A DNA stretch of 64,000 bases, from positions 124,001 through 188,000 of the forward strand of contig JADKCA010000002.1 of assembly GCA_016714795.1 (NCBI GenBank), read 5' to 3'. The stretch is from Sphingomonadales bacterium. Its GTDB lineage: Bacteria > Pseudomonadota > Alphaproteobacteria > Sphingomonadales > Sphingomonadaceae. Each line of letters starts with the position of its first letter. Position 1 is the first letter of the stretch. The position numbers and the translations under genes were made by a program. Shown piece by piece: positions 16,999-24,973 of the stretch. The notes below the pieces were generated by a model. That model was not told the origin of the DNA. It saw only the letters and a list, made by a program, of their open reading frames with translations, and ran no database searches.

Positions 16999-18744
16999 AT
17001 GGCTGACATTTTGATCAGAAACGGCACCGTTGTGGACGGCACCGGCGCACCGGCCTTTGCGGCTGATGTGCGCATTGCGGGGGATACCATCGTAGAGGTG
17101 GGCTCCAACCTGGAAGCACGCGGAGAGCGGGTGGTGGATGCGGCAGGCTGCCATGTTGCGCCCGGCTTCATTGAAAGCCACACCCATTATGATGGCACCA
17201 TGTGGTGGCAGCCCGATCTGGATCCGCTGCCGGCTTATGGCGCGACGACGATGATCCTCGGCAATTGCGGCTTTTCCCCGGCACCGCTGCACGAAACCAA
17301 GGAAGCTCAGGCCGAGATGATCGGCATCTTTTCCTTCTTCGAGGATATTCCCGCTGGTCCGTTCCACGAGAATCTGCCCTGGGACTGGCTGAAATGGTCC
17401 GAGTATAAGGCGTCTGTGGAGCGCAATGTGAAGGTGCCGCTCAACTATGCCGCTTATGTCGGCCATATCGCGATCCGGCTTGCCGCGATGGGCATGGCGG
17501 CGTGGGAGCGCGCTGCCACGCCGGAGGAAATCGCCAAGATGGCTGCTTTGCTCGATGATGCGCTGGCAGCGGGCGCTCTGGGTCTGTCAGACAATCTCCA
17601 CGATCATGATGGTGACAACCGCCCCGTTCCCTCGATGCTGGCAACCGATGAGGAGTTCCTCGCGCTGTTCGACGTGATGGATCGCTATCCCGCCACCTGC
17701 TATCAGGTGATTGTCGATACCTTCATGCGGATGACCGGCCCGGCCAATCTCGAACGGCTGGAGAAGCTGCTCAAGGGCCGCAAGATCCGTGTCCAGATTG
17801 CCGGGGCCATCCCCACGCTGGAATTCCAGAAGCCGATCCTGCCCGCCATGCAGGCCAGTGTGCAATCGATGCGCGATGCCGGTGTGGATGTGTGGCCGGG
17901 CTTTGCCCATGTATCCCCCACCAATGTGCTGAGCATCGTCAAATCGCTGATCTTTGCCCAGTCCAATGATTATGTCTGGCATGAAGTGGTGACGGCGGAC
18001 GACCATGCCGAAAAGGCGCGGCTTCTGGCCGATCCGGACTGGCGGGCGCGGGCGCGTGAAAGCTGGGACACGCAGGCTTGGGAGCATTCGCCGCTCAGAA
18101 ATCCGCAGGAGTTGCTGCTGCTCGATTCGGAAAATGGCACCGGCCCGCTCAACCTGACGCTCAAGGATTATGCGGAAAGCCGCGGCCTGCACCGGTCTGA
18201 CGCGATGGCAGACTGGATTCTGGCCAACGGCACGCGCTCGACCGTCCATATGGCACCCTTCCCCAAGGATGAGGGGTTGACGATGGACCTGATGCTGGAC
18301 CCCAAATCGGTGGGCAACATCTCTGATGCGGGTGCCCATCTGCAAATGCTGTGCGGCAGCGGTGAAAACGCGTTGCTTCTCACGCAATATGTCCGCGATG
18401 AAAAGAAGATGACGCTGGAACAGGCTGTGCATGTGATGACCGGCAAGCTGGCCGAGCATTTCTTCCTGAATGATCGCGGCGTGATTGCGGTGGGCAAGCG
18501 GGCAGATATTGTCGTGTTCAACATGGCGGAGATTGAACGCCGGGCGATGGAAAAGGCGCATGACGTGCCCGATGGCAAGGGTGGCAACACCTGGCGCTTC
18601 ACCCGCCAGCCCATGCCGCCGCGCCTGACGCTTGTGAATGGCGAGCCGACCTTTGAAAATGGCGAATTCACAGGAAACAGGCCGGGCCTTTTCCTTGCCC
18701 CCGCTGCCAATGATGATGCTGCAGCATCGGTTGCAGCGGAATAG
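16999..18744 (+). CDS. Amidohydrolase, D-aminoacylase (N-acyl-D-amino-acid deacylase) family
   Basis: The 581-residue TIM-barrel metal hydrolase has the first metal motif PGFIESHTHYDGTMWW, the Cys-containing NCGFSPAP loop and the catalytic Asp in SDAGAHLQMLC. This matches D-aminoacylase-like enzymes that remove an acyl group from N-acyl-D-amino acids or related amides. GGAGAGAGAC precedes the ATG. It is divergent from the HTH regulator and followed by a Coq4-like gene after a strong hairpin. The closest characterised function may differ from D-aminoacylase; sphingomonads carry many uncharacterised members. Confidence 0.85.
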   Translation: MADILIRNGTVVDGTGAPAFAADVRIAGDTIVEVGSNLEARGERVVDAAGCHVAPGFIESHTHYDGTMWWQPDLDPLPAYGATTMILGNCGFSPAPLHETKEAQAEMIGIFSFFEDIPAGPFHENLPWDWLKWSEYKASVERNVKVPLNYAAYVGHIAIRLAAMGMAAWERAATPEEIAKMAALLDDALAAGALGLSDNLHDHDGDNRPVPSMLATDEEFLALFDVMDRYPATCYQVIVDTFMRMTGPANLERLEKLLKGRKIRVQIAGAIPTLEFQKPILPAMQASVQSMRDAGVDVWPGFAHVSPTNVLSIVKSLIFAQSNDYVWHEVVTADDHAEKARLLADPDWRARARESWDTQAWEHSPLRNPQELLLLDSENGTGPLNLTLKDYAESRGLHRSDAMADWILANGTRSTVHMAPFPKDEGLTMDLMLDPKSVGNISDAGAHLQMLCGSGENALLLTQYVRDEKKMTLEQAVHVMTGKLAEHFFLNDRGVIAVGKRADIVVFNMAEIERRAMEKAHDVPDGKGGNTWRFTRQPMPPRLTLVNGEPTFENGEFTGNRPGLFLAPAANDDAAASVAAE

Positions 18745-18758
18745 TTCGGACGATCTTT

Positions 18759-18784
18759 GAGCCTTCCCGGACGCGGGAAGGCTC
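18759..18784 (+). terminator. Strong intercistronic hairpin without a T-tract
   Basis: GAGCCTTCCCG and CGGGAAGGCTC form a perfect 11-bp stem with a 4-base GACG loop between the amidohydrolase stop and the Coq4-like gene. No run of T follows, so complete rho-independent termination is unlikely. It may stabilise the upstream mRNA or partly terminate. Confidence 0.5.
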
Positions 18785-18800
18785 TGACAGGAGAGAGACA

Positions 18801-19679
18801 ATGGAAGTCAAAGTTGGACAGGGCGAGCGCGATTATTTCAACGGCTCGATCAAGACCGTCACCACCGAAAGCTCGGTGCTGATCAGCTCGTCGCGCTATC
18901 TCAACCATCAGGAACTGCGCCACCTGATCGCGCAGGAGATGCTGCGCCGCAACGGGCCGGATCTGCCCAACACAGCCTATATCCCCGAAGTCGCGCAAAT
19001 TCTGATGATGCTGGAGGATTTTCCGCGCATCATGGAATTGTTCGAGATGGAAAAGGCACGGCTGCCGCTGTTCAAGGCATGGTGCGACAATCGCTCGCTG
19101 TCAGACTTCAAGAAGGAAGAGGTCAAGGATTGCAAGCCCGGCACGCTGGGCCATGCGCTCTATGTCTGGATGACGACCAGTGGCTATGAACTGGATCTGT
19201 TCTATCGCGAGATTCAGGTGGTCAATGATCTCACCTTCTATCTGCGTCAGGCCGCGCTCAACCATGACATCGAGCATCTGGTGACGGGCTTCGGCCCCAA
19301 TCATGGCGGCGAAATCGCGCTGCTCAACGGCAATATGTACAGCCGGGTGCGCTATTTCCATCCCGAGCTGGCGGGCTTTTTCAATCGTATCCAGGGCTAT
19401 CTCAAGGCCAAGACGATCATGAAGGATACGCTCCACTATCCCGAAGCGATGGCGCTCAATGTCGAGGCGGAATTTATCGGGGCCAGTCAGGCGCATAATT
19501 GGGCCTATCCGATCATGCTGGCCGATTGGCGGGCGATGGTGGACTGGCAGATGGACGACATCCGCAAGGAATTGGGGATCACGCCGATTCCGGCTGACAA
19601 TCTCTGGGCGGACACCAACCGGCTGTGCAACGAGAATGATGCCAATTACGGGGAGCCCTTGTTGCAGGCAGCGGAATAA
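18801..19679 (+). CDS. Coq4-family protein
   Basis: The 292-residue protein carries the Coq4 metal-binding signature HDxxH-x11-E: H155, D156, H159 and E171 in NHDIEHLVTGF through HGGEIALL. Coq4 binds a metal and takes part in the ring-modification stage of ubiquinone synthesis in eukaryotes; bacterial homologues also occur outside ubiquinone loci. GGAGAGAGACA precedes ATG 18801. Here it lies behind an amidohydrolase and not with other ubi genes, so a catabolic or paralogous role is as likely as ubiquinone synthesis. Confidence 0.8.
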   Translation: MEVKVGQGERDYFNGSIKTVTTESSVLISSSRYLNHQELRHLIAQEMLRRNGPDLPNTAYIPEVAQILMMLEDFPRIMELFEMEKARLPLFKAWCDNRSLSDFKKEEVKDCKPGTLGHALYVWMTTSGYELDLFYREIQVVNDLTFYLRQAALNHDIEHLVTGFGPNHGGEIALLNGNMYSRVRYFHPELAGFFNRIQGYLKAKTIMKDTLHYPEAMALNVEAEFIGASQAHNWAYPIMLADWRAMVDWQMDDIRKELGITPIPADNLWADTNRLCNENDANYGEPLLQAAE

Positions 19680-19693
19680 GCGCGAAGGCGCTT
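19678..19693. terminator. Hairpin overlapping both convergent stop codons
   Basis: AAGCGC-GAAG-GCGCTT forms a 6-bp stem that includes the last bases of the Coq4-like stop codon (TAA 19677-19679) and of the arfB stop on the opposite strand (19692-19694). It fills the whole 12-base gap and would fold in both transcripts. There is no long T-tract, so it may be only a weak bidirectional terminator. Confidence 0.4.
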
Positions 19694-20099
19694 AGTCCAG
19701 CCGGACTTTCCCTCGCATTTTCTTGACTGTGCCGCGCTGCGTCTTGCTGTCGGCGCGGCGGGCCTGGGCGGCGCGGCTGGGCTTGGTCTTGACGCGATAG
19801 ACGGGGCGTTTCAGCGCGGCCTCGATCATGTCGAGCAGGCGCGTGCGGGCGTCTTCGCGATTGGCCTCGCGCGTGCGGTAGTTGCGGGCCAGGAGGATGA
19901 TTGCACCATCCAGCGTCAACCGGCTGCCGGCCAGTGCCTTGAGGCGGCGTTCGGCGTCTGCGGGCAGGCCCAACGCTGCCACATCCACGCGCAGCTGGCA
20001 GGCGGTGGCGACCTTGTTGACATTCTGTCCGCCGGGGCCAGTGCCAGCGAGGAAACGCTCTTCCAGTGCCTCATCGGGCAAGGTGTAGAGCGTGCTCAC
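19692..20099 (-). CDS. arfB: Alternative ribosome-rescue factor ArfB (class I release-factor-like)
   Basis: The 135-residue protein has the peptidyl-tRNA hydrolysis motif GTGPGGQNVNK (GGQ at residues 23-25) and a basic C-terminal tail (about residues 95-135, rich in Lys and Arg). In ArfB that tail enters the empty mRNA channel of stalled ribosomes. It rescues non-stop ribosomes. The GTG at 20099 overlaps the stop codon of the pseudouridine synthase (GTGA) and is chosen over the upstream ATG at 20135, which lies inside that gene. Length and motif match the family. Confidence 0.92.
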   Translation of the reverse strand: MSTLYTLPDEALEERFLAGTGPGGQNVNKVATACQLRVDVAALGLPADAERRLKALAGSRLTLDGAIILLARNYRTREANREDARTRLLDMIEAALKRPVYRVKTKPSRAAQARRADSKTQRGTVKKMRGKVRLD

Positions 20100-20746
20100 G
20101 GGGCAAAGCCTGCGCGGGTGAAACGTTCTGGCCACGGCGCTTCGGCGCGGATCGCCTCTTTGCCCGGCCTTGGCACCTCCAGCCGGACGGCGTGGAGCAG
20201 CATCCCCAAGGCAGAGGGTTGGCCATAGACCGGATCACCCCAGATCGGCAGTCCCAGTCCGGCCAGCGCATGAACGCGCAACTGGTGCGTCCGTCCCGTT
20301 TCGGGCGTGAATTCAATCATCGTGCGCCCGCCTTGGCGGTCCAGCACGCGCCAATGCGTCCGTGCGGCCTTGCCCTTGGGATCGGGCACAATCCGCCAGC
20401 CCGCCTCCCGGCTGCTGACCTTGGAAAGCGCAAGGTCGATCAGACCTGCATCCTCATTGATGACGCCCTCCACAATCGCGTGATAGGTCTTCTTCACCAG
20501 CCCGCCTTCAAACGCCTGTTGCAGCCGCTTGTGGGCGCGGTCGCTGCGGGCGAGCAGCAGACAGCCCGATGTGTCCTTGTCCAGCCGGTGGAGGATGGTG
20601 GGCGCACGCGCAAAGCCGAGCCTGAGTGTACCCAGCATCGCCTCCACACAGGGGCCGCCGCGCCGGGGCGTGGTCACGTCCAGCCCGGCAGGCTTGTCGA
20701 TCACCAGAGCTTCGGCATCTTCGAACAGGATAGGCAAGTCAGTCAT
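20096..20746 (-). CDS. RluA-family pseudouridine synthase
   Basis: The 216-residue protein has the RluA signature ILHRLDKDTSG with catalytic Asp56, followed by TGRTHQLRVH and GDPVYG. It converts uridine to pseudouridine in rRNA or tRNA. There is no N-terminal S4 domain, as in RluA itself and the TruC types. ATG 20746 is chosen because GGGAG precedes it and the conserved domain begins there; the longer open frame to 21013 runs antisense into the peptidase gene. It is translationally coupled to arfB by a 4-base overlap. Confidence 0.9.
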   Translation of the reverse strand: MTDLPILFEDAEALVIDKPAGLDVTTPRRGGPCVEAMLGTLRLGFARAPTILHRLDKDTSGCLLLARSDRAHKRLQQAFEGGLVKKTYHAIVEGVINEDAGLIDLALSKVSSREAGWRIVPDPKGKAARTHWRVLDRQGGRTMIEFTPETGRTHQLRVHALAGLGLPIWGDPVYGQPSALGMLLHAVRLEVPRPGKEAIRAEAPWPERFTRAGFAP

Positions 20747-20819
20747 ATCTCCCGCATAGGCATTCCGGACCGAAGGGCAAGCGGTTGACTCAGCCGTGCC
20801 AGCGAAGGAAGAGAAGGGC

Positions 20820-21932
20820 ATGACCTTACGCCTTCTCGCCTTCTCGCTCTTCTTCACCGCGCTGCCCGCCTTTGCGCAGGTGGTGGCGGACCCGCCGCTT
20901 GATGCGGCAGCCCCTGAGTTGACCCCCGAAAGCACACGTCTTGTGGAGCCGCCTGTGACGGCGCCGGAACCCCCCGCGCAAGTGCCGCTCCAGATCGACA
21001 TCGATCCGCCCAAGCGCTGGGGGCTTGTGATTCATGGTGGCGCGGGCGTGCTCGAAAAGGACAAGATGACGCCCGAAAAGGATGCCGCCATCCGCGCCGC
21101 GCTCAAGGCGGCGCTGGATGCGGGCGGCAAGGTGCTGGCCAGCGGCGGCAGCGCCACCGATGCAGTGGAGGCGGCCATCGTCATTCTGGAGGATGATCCC
21201 CATTTCAACGCCGGGCGTGGTGCGGTTCTGGCGGCAGACGGTTCGATTGCGCTGGATGCGGCGATCATGGACGGCAGTGACCGCAAGGCCGGGGCGGTGG
21301 CCGGTGTACATATTGCCAAGAACCCGATCCGTGCCGCGCACCGGGTGATGACAGACAGTCCGCATGTGCTGCTGACCGGCATGGGCGCGGATGATTTCGT
21401 GAAGGAAAAGGGGCTGGAAACCGCTGACCAGAAAGGCTGGTTCGAAACGCCCGAGCGTCTCCGCAAATGGGAAGAATGGCGCAAGGAACAGTTCAGCGGC
21501 GTCGATGTGGAGCGCAAGTTCGGCACGGTCGGTGCGGTCGCGCGCGATATGGAGGGGCATGTGGCGGCAGGCACCTCGACTGGCGGGCTCACCGGCAAGA
21601 AATGGGGCCGTGTGGGCGATTCGCCGCTGATCGGCGCTGGGACTTACGCCGATGATCGCAGCTGTGCGGTTTCGGCCACGGGCGATGGCGAATATTTCAT
21701 CCGCGTCGGCGTGGCGCACGAAATCTGCGCGCGTGTCCGTCTGTCCGGAGAGAAGATCGTGCCTGCGGCCCGCGCGGTACTGGACGAAACCAAGGCGCTG
21801 GGCGGAGAGGGGGGTGTCATCGTGCTGACGCCCGACGGCCAGATGGGCTGGAGCTTCAACACACCGGGCATGTATCGCGGTGGCAAGGATTCCACCGGGC
21901 GTGAGCGGGTGGCGATCTACGGCGACGAATAA
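20820..21932 (+). CDS. iaaA: Isoaspartyl peptidase / L-asparaginase, Ntn-hydrolase, with signal peptide
   Basis: The 370-residue precursor begins with a signal peptide (MTLRLLAFSLFFTALPAFAQ) and a Pro-rich linker to about residue 64, then the glycosylasparaginase-like fold: LVIHGGAGV, FNAGRGAVL and the autocleavage site GTVGAV with the nucleophile Thr236. Substrate loops RVGDSP and GTSTGG follow. It cuts itself into two subunits and hydrolyses isoaspartyl dipeptides and asparagine, here in the periplasm. ATG 20820 follows GAAGGAAGAGAAGG and places the signal peptide at the N terminus. Confidence 0.92.
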   Translation: MTLRLLAFSLFFTALPAFAQVVADPPLDAAAPELTPESTRLVEPPVTAPEPPAQVPLQIDIDPPKRWGLVIHGGAGVLEKDKMTPEKDAAIRAALKAALDAGGKVLASGGSATDAVEAAIVILEDDPHFNAGRGAVLAADGSIALDAAIMDGSDRKAGAVAGVHIAKNPIRAAHRVMTDSPHVLLTGMGADDFVKEKGLETADQKGWFETPERLRKWEEWRKEQFSGVDVERKFGTVGAVARDMEGHVAAGTSTGGLTGKKWGRVGDSPLIGAGTYADDRSCAVSATGDGEYFIRVGVAHEICARVRLSGEKIVPAARAVLDETKALGGEGGVIVLTPDGQMGWSFNTPGMYRGGKDSTGRERVAIYGDE

Positions 21933-21942
21933 GGGGCAAGCC

Positions 21943-22731
21943 TCACTCCATCTCCAGCATCGAATCGCTGCGGGCCAGCACGATCAGGCGCAGCCCGGCA
22001 TCCTGCGCGCGCGCAGCGGCAAGGCTGGTGGGCGCGCTGATGGCCACCAGCAGCGGGCAATTGGAGAGCGCGGCCTTCTCCACCAGCTCATAGGATGCGC
22101 GTGCGGTGATGATGGCAAAGCCGTCCTCCCAGTCCAGCCCGGCGCGCGCCATCGCGCCCGCCAGCTTGTCGAACGCGTTGTGGCGGCCCACATCTTCGCG
22201 CACCAGCCGGATCGACCCGTCTGACGCGCACAGGGCCGCGGCGTGGACGGCGCCCGTCTTCTGGCTGAGGGGTTGGTGCGCGGGCAGGGCAGAGAGCGCC
22301 GCAAAAATGGCCTGTGGCGTGGCGCTGCTCGTGGCCGTCACGCGTGGCAGCGGGCGCAGCGCCTGCTCCAGATTCTCCAGCCCGCACAGCCCGCAGCTCG
22401 ATTCGGCCACGCGATGCCGCACCCGCTCTGCCACGCGCGCGGCGCATTCCGGCGGCAGATTGGCGCGCAGGATCAGGCCCTTTTCGGTGGCATGCGTATC
22501 AACGCCATCCAGCACCTGACCCGCGTCCAGCAACCGTTCGGCGTGCGCGAAGCCGGTGGCAAAATCGTCCAGATCGGCGGGCGTCATCATCATCACGGCA
22601 TAGCCGATGCCGTTAAATTCTATGGCGACGGGCGTTTCGGCGGCGAGGGTGCGGGTGGCGGGTTCAGACGCGCCGTCGGGTGTGATCCGGCGGACCGGTC
22701 GAACCTCAATGGACAAACCGCGCCACCACAT
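21943..22731 (-). CDS. fdhD: Formate dehydrogenase accessory sulfurtransferase FdhD
   Basis: The 262-residue protein contains the FdhD CxxC motif (ESSCGLCGLENL), a glycine-rich GYAVMMMTPADLDDFATGFAHAERLL region and the VREDVGRHNAFDKLAG signature. FdhD moves sulfur from IscS to the bis-MGD molybdenum cofactor of formate dehydrogenases. The gene overlaps the response-regulator gene. The start is uncertain: ATG 22731 is annotated, but GTG 22734 and TTG 22716 are possible. No formate dehydrogenase gene is in the window, so its client lies elsewhere. Confidence 0.92.
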   Translation of the reverse strand: MWWRGLSIEVRPVRRITPDGASEPATRTLAAETPVAIEFNGIGYAVMMMTPADLDDFATGFAHAERLLDAGQVLDGVDTHATEKGLILRANLPPECAARVAERVRHRVAESSCGLCGLENLEQALRPLPRVTATSSATPQAIFAALSALPAHQPLSQKTGAVHAAALCASDGSIRLVREDVGRHNAFDKLAGAMARAGLDWEDGFAIITARASYELVEKAALSNCPLLVAISAPTSLAAARAQDAGLRLIVLARSDSMLEME

Positions 22732-23509
22732 CACGATAGGAGCGCGAGACCTTCACCTGCGCGCCCGATTCCAGCACCAGAAAACATTCGCCATTGGTGT
22801 GCGGCTTCACCTGTCGCACCAGATCGAGATTGACGATGGTAGAGCGGTGGACGCGCTGGAAGCGGCGCGGATCGAGCCGCTTTTCCAGATCCTTCATCGT
22901 TTCGCGCAGGATCAGCGTCTCGCCGCCGGTATAGATGCACATATAGTCGCCCGCCGCGTCGATCCGCTCGATCGTATCGACATCAACGCGGAAAATCTGA
23001 CCCTGATCCTTGACGTTGATCATCTTTTCAAAGCGGTTGGCAGATACGACATCGGCGCCCGGCTCGCCCAGTTCGTCATGCGCATCCGGCGCATGTTCGG
23101 CGAGCACTTCCTTCAGGCGCTCCGCCTCTTCCACGCCGCGCTTTTCAGCGAGCCGCTGGCGCACGCGATCCAGACAATCGGCCAGACGCTCGGGCTCGAC
23201 CGGCTTCATCAGATAATCGGTGGCCTGCGCCTCGAACGCGCGGATGGCATGATCGGTATAAGCCGTCACGAACACCACCAGCGGCGGCTCCACCTCCATC
23301 AGGCCCTGCACCACCGAGAAGCCGTCAAAGCCGGGCATCTGGATGTCGAGGAACACCAGATCGGGCTTGTTGGTCTTGATCGAGCGGATCGCCTCGCGTC
23401 CGTTCAGGCAGGTGTCGATGATTTCGACATCGGGATGCGCCTCCAGTCGCAGTTGCAGGCCCTGAATGGCCAGCTTCTCGTCATCAACCAGAATGGCCCT
23501 GATGCTCAT
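22706..23509 (-). CDS. LytTR-family response regulator
   Basis: The 267-residue protein has a receiver domain (residues 1-125) with the acidic pair DD9-10, the phosphoacceptor D55 in LVFLDIQMPG and a Lys in YLMKPVEP. A LytTR DNA-binding domain follows (about residues 160-265; FQRVHRSTIVNLDLVRQV). It overlaps the kinase gene by four bases, forming a standard two-component pair. LytTR regulators often control extracellular polymers, but targets cannot be seen here. Confidence 0.92.
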   Translation of the reverse strand: MSIRAILVDDEKLAIQGLQLRLEAHPDVEIIDTCLNGREAIRSIKTNKPDLVFLDIQMPGFDGFSVVQGLMEVEPPLVVFVTAYTDHAIRAFEAQATDYLMKPVEPERLADCLDRVRQRLAEKRGVEEAERLKEVLAEHAPDAHDELGEPGADVVSANRFEKMINVKDQGQIFRVDVDTIERIDAAGDYMCIYTGGETLILRETMKDLEKRLDPRRFQRVHRSTIVNLDLVRQVKPHTNGECFLVLESGAQVKVSRSYRDVVARFVH

Positions 23510-24591
23510 GCCGTTTCTCCTGCCCGCAGGGGCATTTCAATCGTTACCGTAAACCCGCCCGCCGCATTGGTGCCATAGATGAAGCTCTGCGCTTCGCCAA
23601 AGGCCTGCTGCAAACGGTCACGGATGTTGGCCAGGCCAACACCTGTAGAGGATGTAGGGTCTCCATAGCCCGATGACTCCCCTTGGCCGGTATCGGATAC
23701 GGTGATCCGCACCCTGTCTCCGACCAAGCGAGCCTCAACCGAAATATCGGCCCCGTCTTCCAGCGGCGTGACCGCATATTTGATGGCATTTTCCACCAAG
23801 GGTTGCAGCAGCAGCGAAGGCAGCCGCGCTTCGGAAACGGCGGAATCAATCTCGAAATGGGCGCGCAACCGCTCTTCGAAGCGCATCTTTTCAATATCGA
23901 GATAGAGTTTCAGCGTCTCCACCTCCTGCGCCACCGTCACCAGCGCGGTCGGTTCATACACCAAAGTATAGCGCAGGAAGGAGGACAGGCGCGACAGCAT
24001 GGCATTGGCCCGCTCTGTCTGTTTGAGCAGCACCAGCGTGGAAATGGAATTGAGCGTGTTGAACAGGAAATGCGGGTTGAGCTGATAGCGCAGCATGGCC
24101 AGCTGCGCGCTCGACGCCGCCCCCTCCAGCCGCAACATCTCATCTTCGCGCTGTTCCAGAATGATGTAGAAATTGATGCCGAAATACAGCGCGGTCCAGC
24201 CGCCGATCAGCAGCGAATTGATGGTGAAGGAGCCAAGGAACAGCGATCCGTCAAACCGCCCGCCGCCGCGATCCATCATGTTGTAAACCCAGGCGTCGAT
24301 CAGCGAATAGGCCATGACCGCCATGAAAAACGCGGCCAGCGCCCCGCCCCATGTGATCAGCGGCTTGCGCGTCATCAGCCACCGATACAGCGCGCTGAGC
24401 ACCAGCGTGATCGAATAGCCCGACGCGACCGACACGATCAGCGGGATCACAAACGAAACGCTCATCCCGTTGCCCACCGCACTCGCCATGCGCAGCAGCA
24501 GATAAAAGGTCCAGCCACCGGTCTGGAGCGTCCAGAACGCACGGTTCTTGTCGTCAAAAAAAGGTTGTGAGCCGAGGCCGGGTATCGCCAT
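23506..24591 (-). CDS. LytS/YehU-type membrane sensor histidine kinase
   Basis: The 361-residue protein has about four membrane segments in residues 20-150. A His_kinase domain follows with the phosphoacceptor in LRYQLNPHFLFNTLNS (H174), then an HATPase with LLLQPLVENAIKYA and GVGLANIRDRLQQAFG. It autophosphorylates on His and passes the phosphate to the LytTR regulator downstream, whose start codon overlaps its stop (ATGA). A 19-base palindrome lies about 85 bases upstream of the start. Confidence 0.92.
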   Translation of the reverse strand: MAIPGLGSQPFFDDKNRAFWTLQTGGWTFYLLLRMASAVGNGMSVSFVIPLIVSVASGYSITLVLSALYRWLMTRKPLITWGGALAAFFMAVMAYSLIDAWVYNMMDRGGGRFDGSLFLGSFTINSLLIGGWTALYFGINFYIILEQREDEMLRLEGAASSAQLAMLRYQLNPHFLFNTLNSISTLVLLKQTERANAMLSRLSSFLRYTLVYEPTALVTVAQEVETLKLYLDIEKMRFEERLRAHFEIDSAVSEARLPSLLLQPLVENAIKYAVTPLEDGADISVEARLVGDRVRITVSDTGQGESSGYGDPTSSTGVGLANIRDRLQQAFGEAQSFIYGTNAAGGFTVTIEMPLRAGETA

Positions 24592-24676
24592 GGCGCGACC
24601 CTAGCCGATTTGGACGGCGGTTTGAAGGGCGGGTGTTGGGGGCGGCGGTTGGCGCTTGCAGACAAAGGGGAGCAGG

Positions 24677-24695
24677 ATCTGCGTTCGACGCAGAT
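24677..24695. promoter_or_regulatory. 19-base palindrome upstream of the histidine kinase gene
   Basis: ATCTGCGT-TCG-ACGCAGAT is perfectly symmetric and lies 86 bases before the kinase start codon on the minus strand. It could be an operator for the LytTR system or a short mRNA hairpin. Confidence 0.35.
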
Positions 24696-24805
24696 TCCGC
24701 CTCTGCCTCATGCCTGCAACGGGTTTGAAGACGCCTGATGGCGCCATGGTTTCGAACATTGGAAACCGGGATACCACCTCGCAAACGCCGCCATTGCTCC
24801 CCATT

Positions 24806-24897
24806 GTCGTCACCCCGGACTTGATCCGGGGCTGGGCTGCTTCTTGATCAACGGTGCGGAAGGACAGCCAAGCCCCGTGTCCAGCACGGGGCGACGA
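24806..24897. repeat. Inverted pair of CACCCCGG...CCGGGG intergenic repeats
   Basis: GTCGTCACCCCGGACTTGAT and following CCGGGGCT at 24806-24833 is matched by an inverted, slightly diverged copy at 24871-24897 (AGCCCCGTGTCCAGCACGGGGCGAC). The pair can fold into one long stem. Similar repeats are common in intergenic regions of sphingomonad genomes. Confidence 0.65.
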
Positions 24898-24973
24898 GGA
24901 TGGAAAGGGCGGGATGCGATAAGTTTTCAGTCGTTTGTTCAGCAGTCCAACATGCTTGAAAGCAGACATTCGT

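Larger units (their letters stand above)
24592..24973. other. 382-bp gap with a palindrome and an inverted repeat pair
   Basis: No convincing gene is seen. ATCTGCGT-TCG-ACGCAGAT at 24677-24695 is a perfect palindrome with 8-bp arms. At 24806-24897 two copies of a GTCGTCACCCCGG...CCGGGGCT repeat face each other. An open frame at 24601-24969 on the minus strand runs through both repeats and has no family resemblance. Confidence 0.6.

Noticed and set aside
24601..24969. 122-codon open frame in the kinase gap (minus strand)
   Set aside because: It runs through the inverted repeats and the palindrome, has biased composition and no family resemblance.
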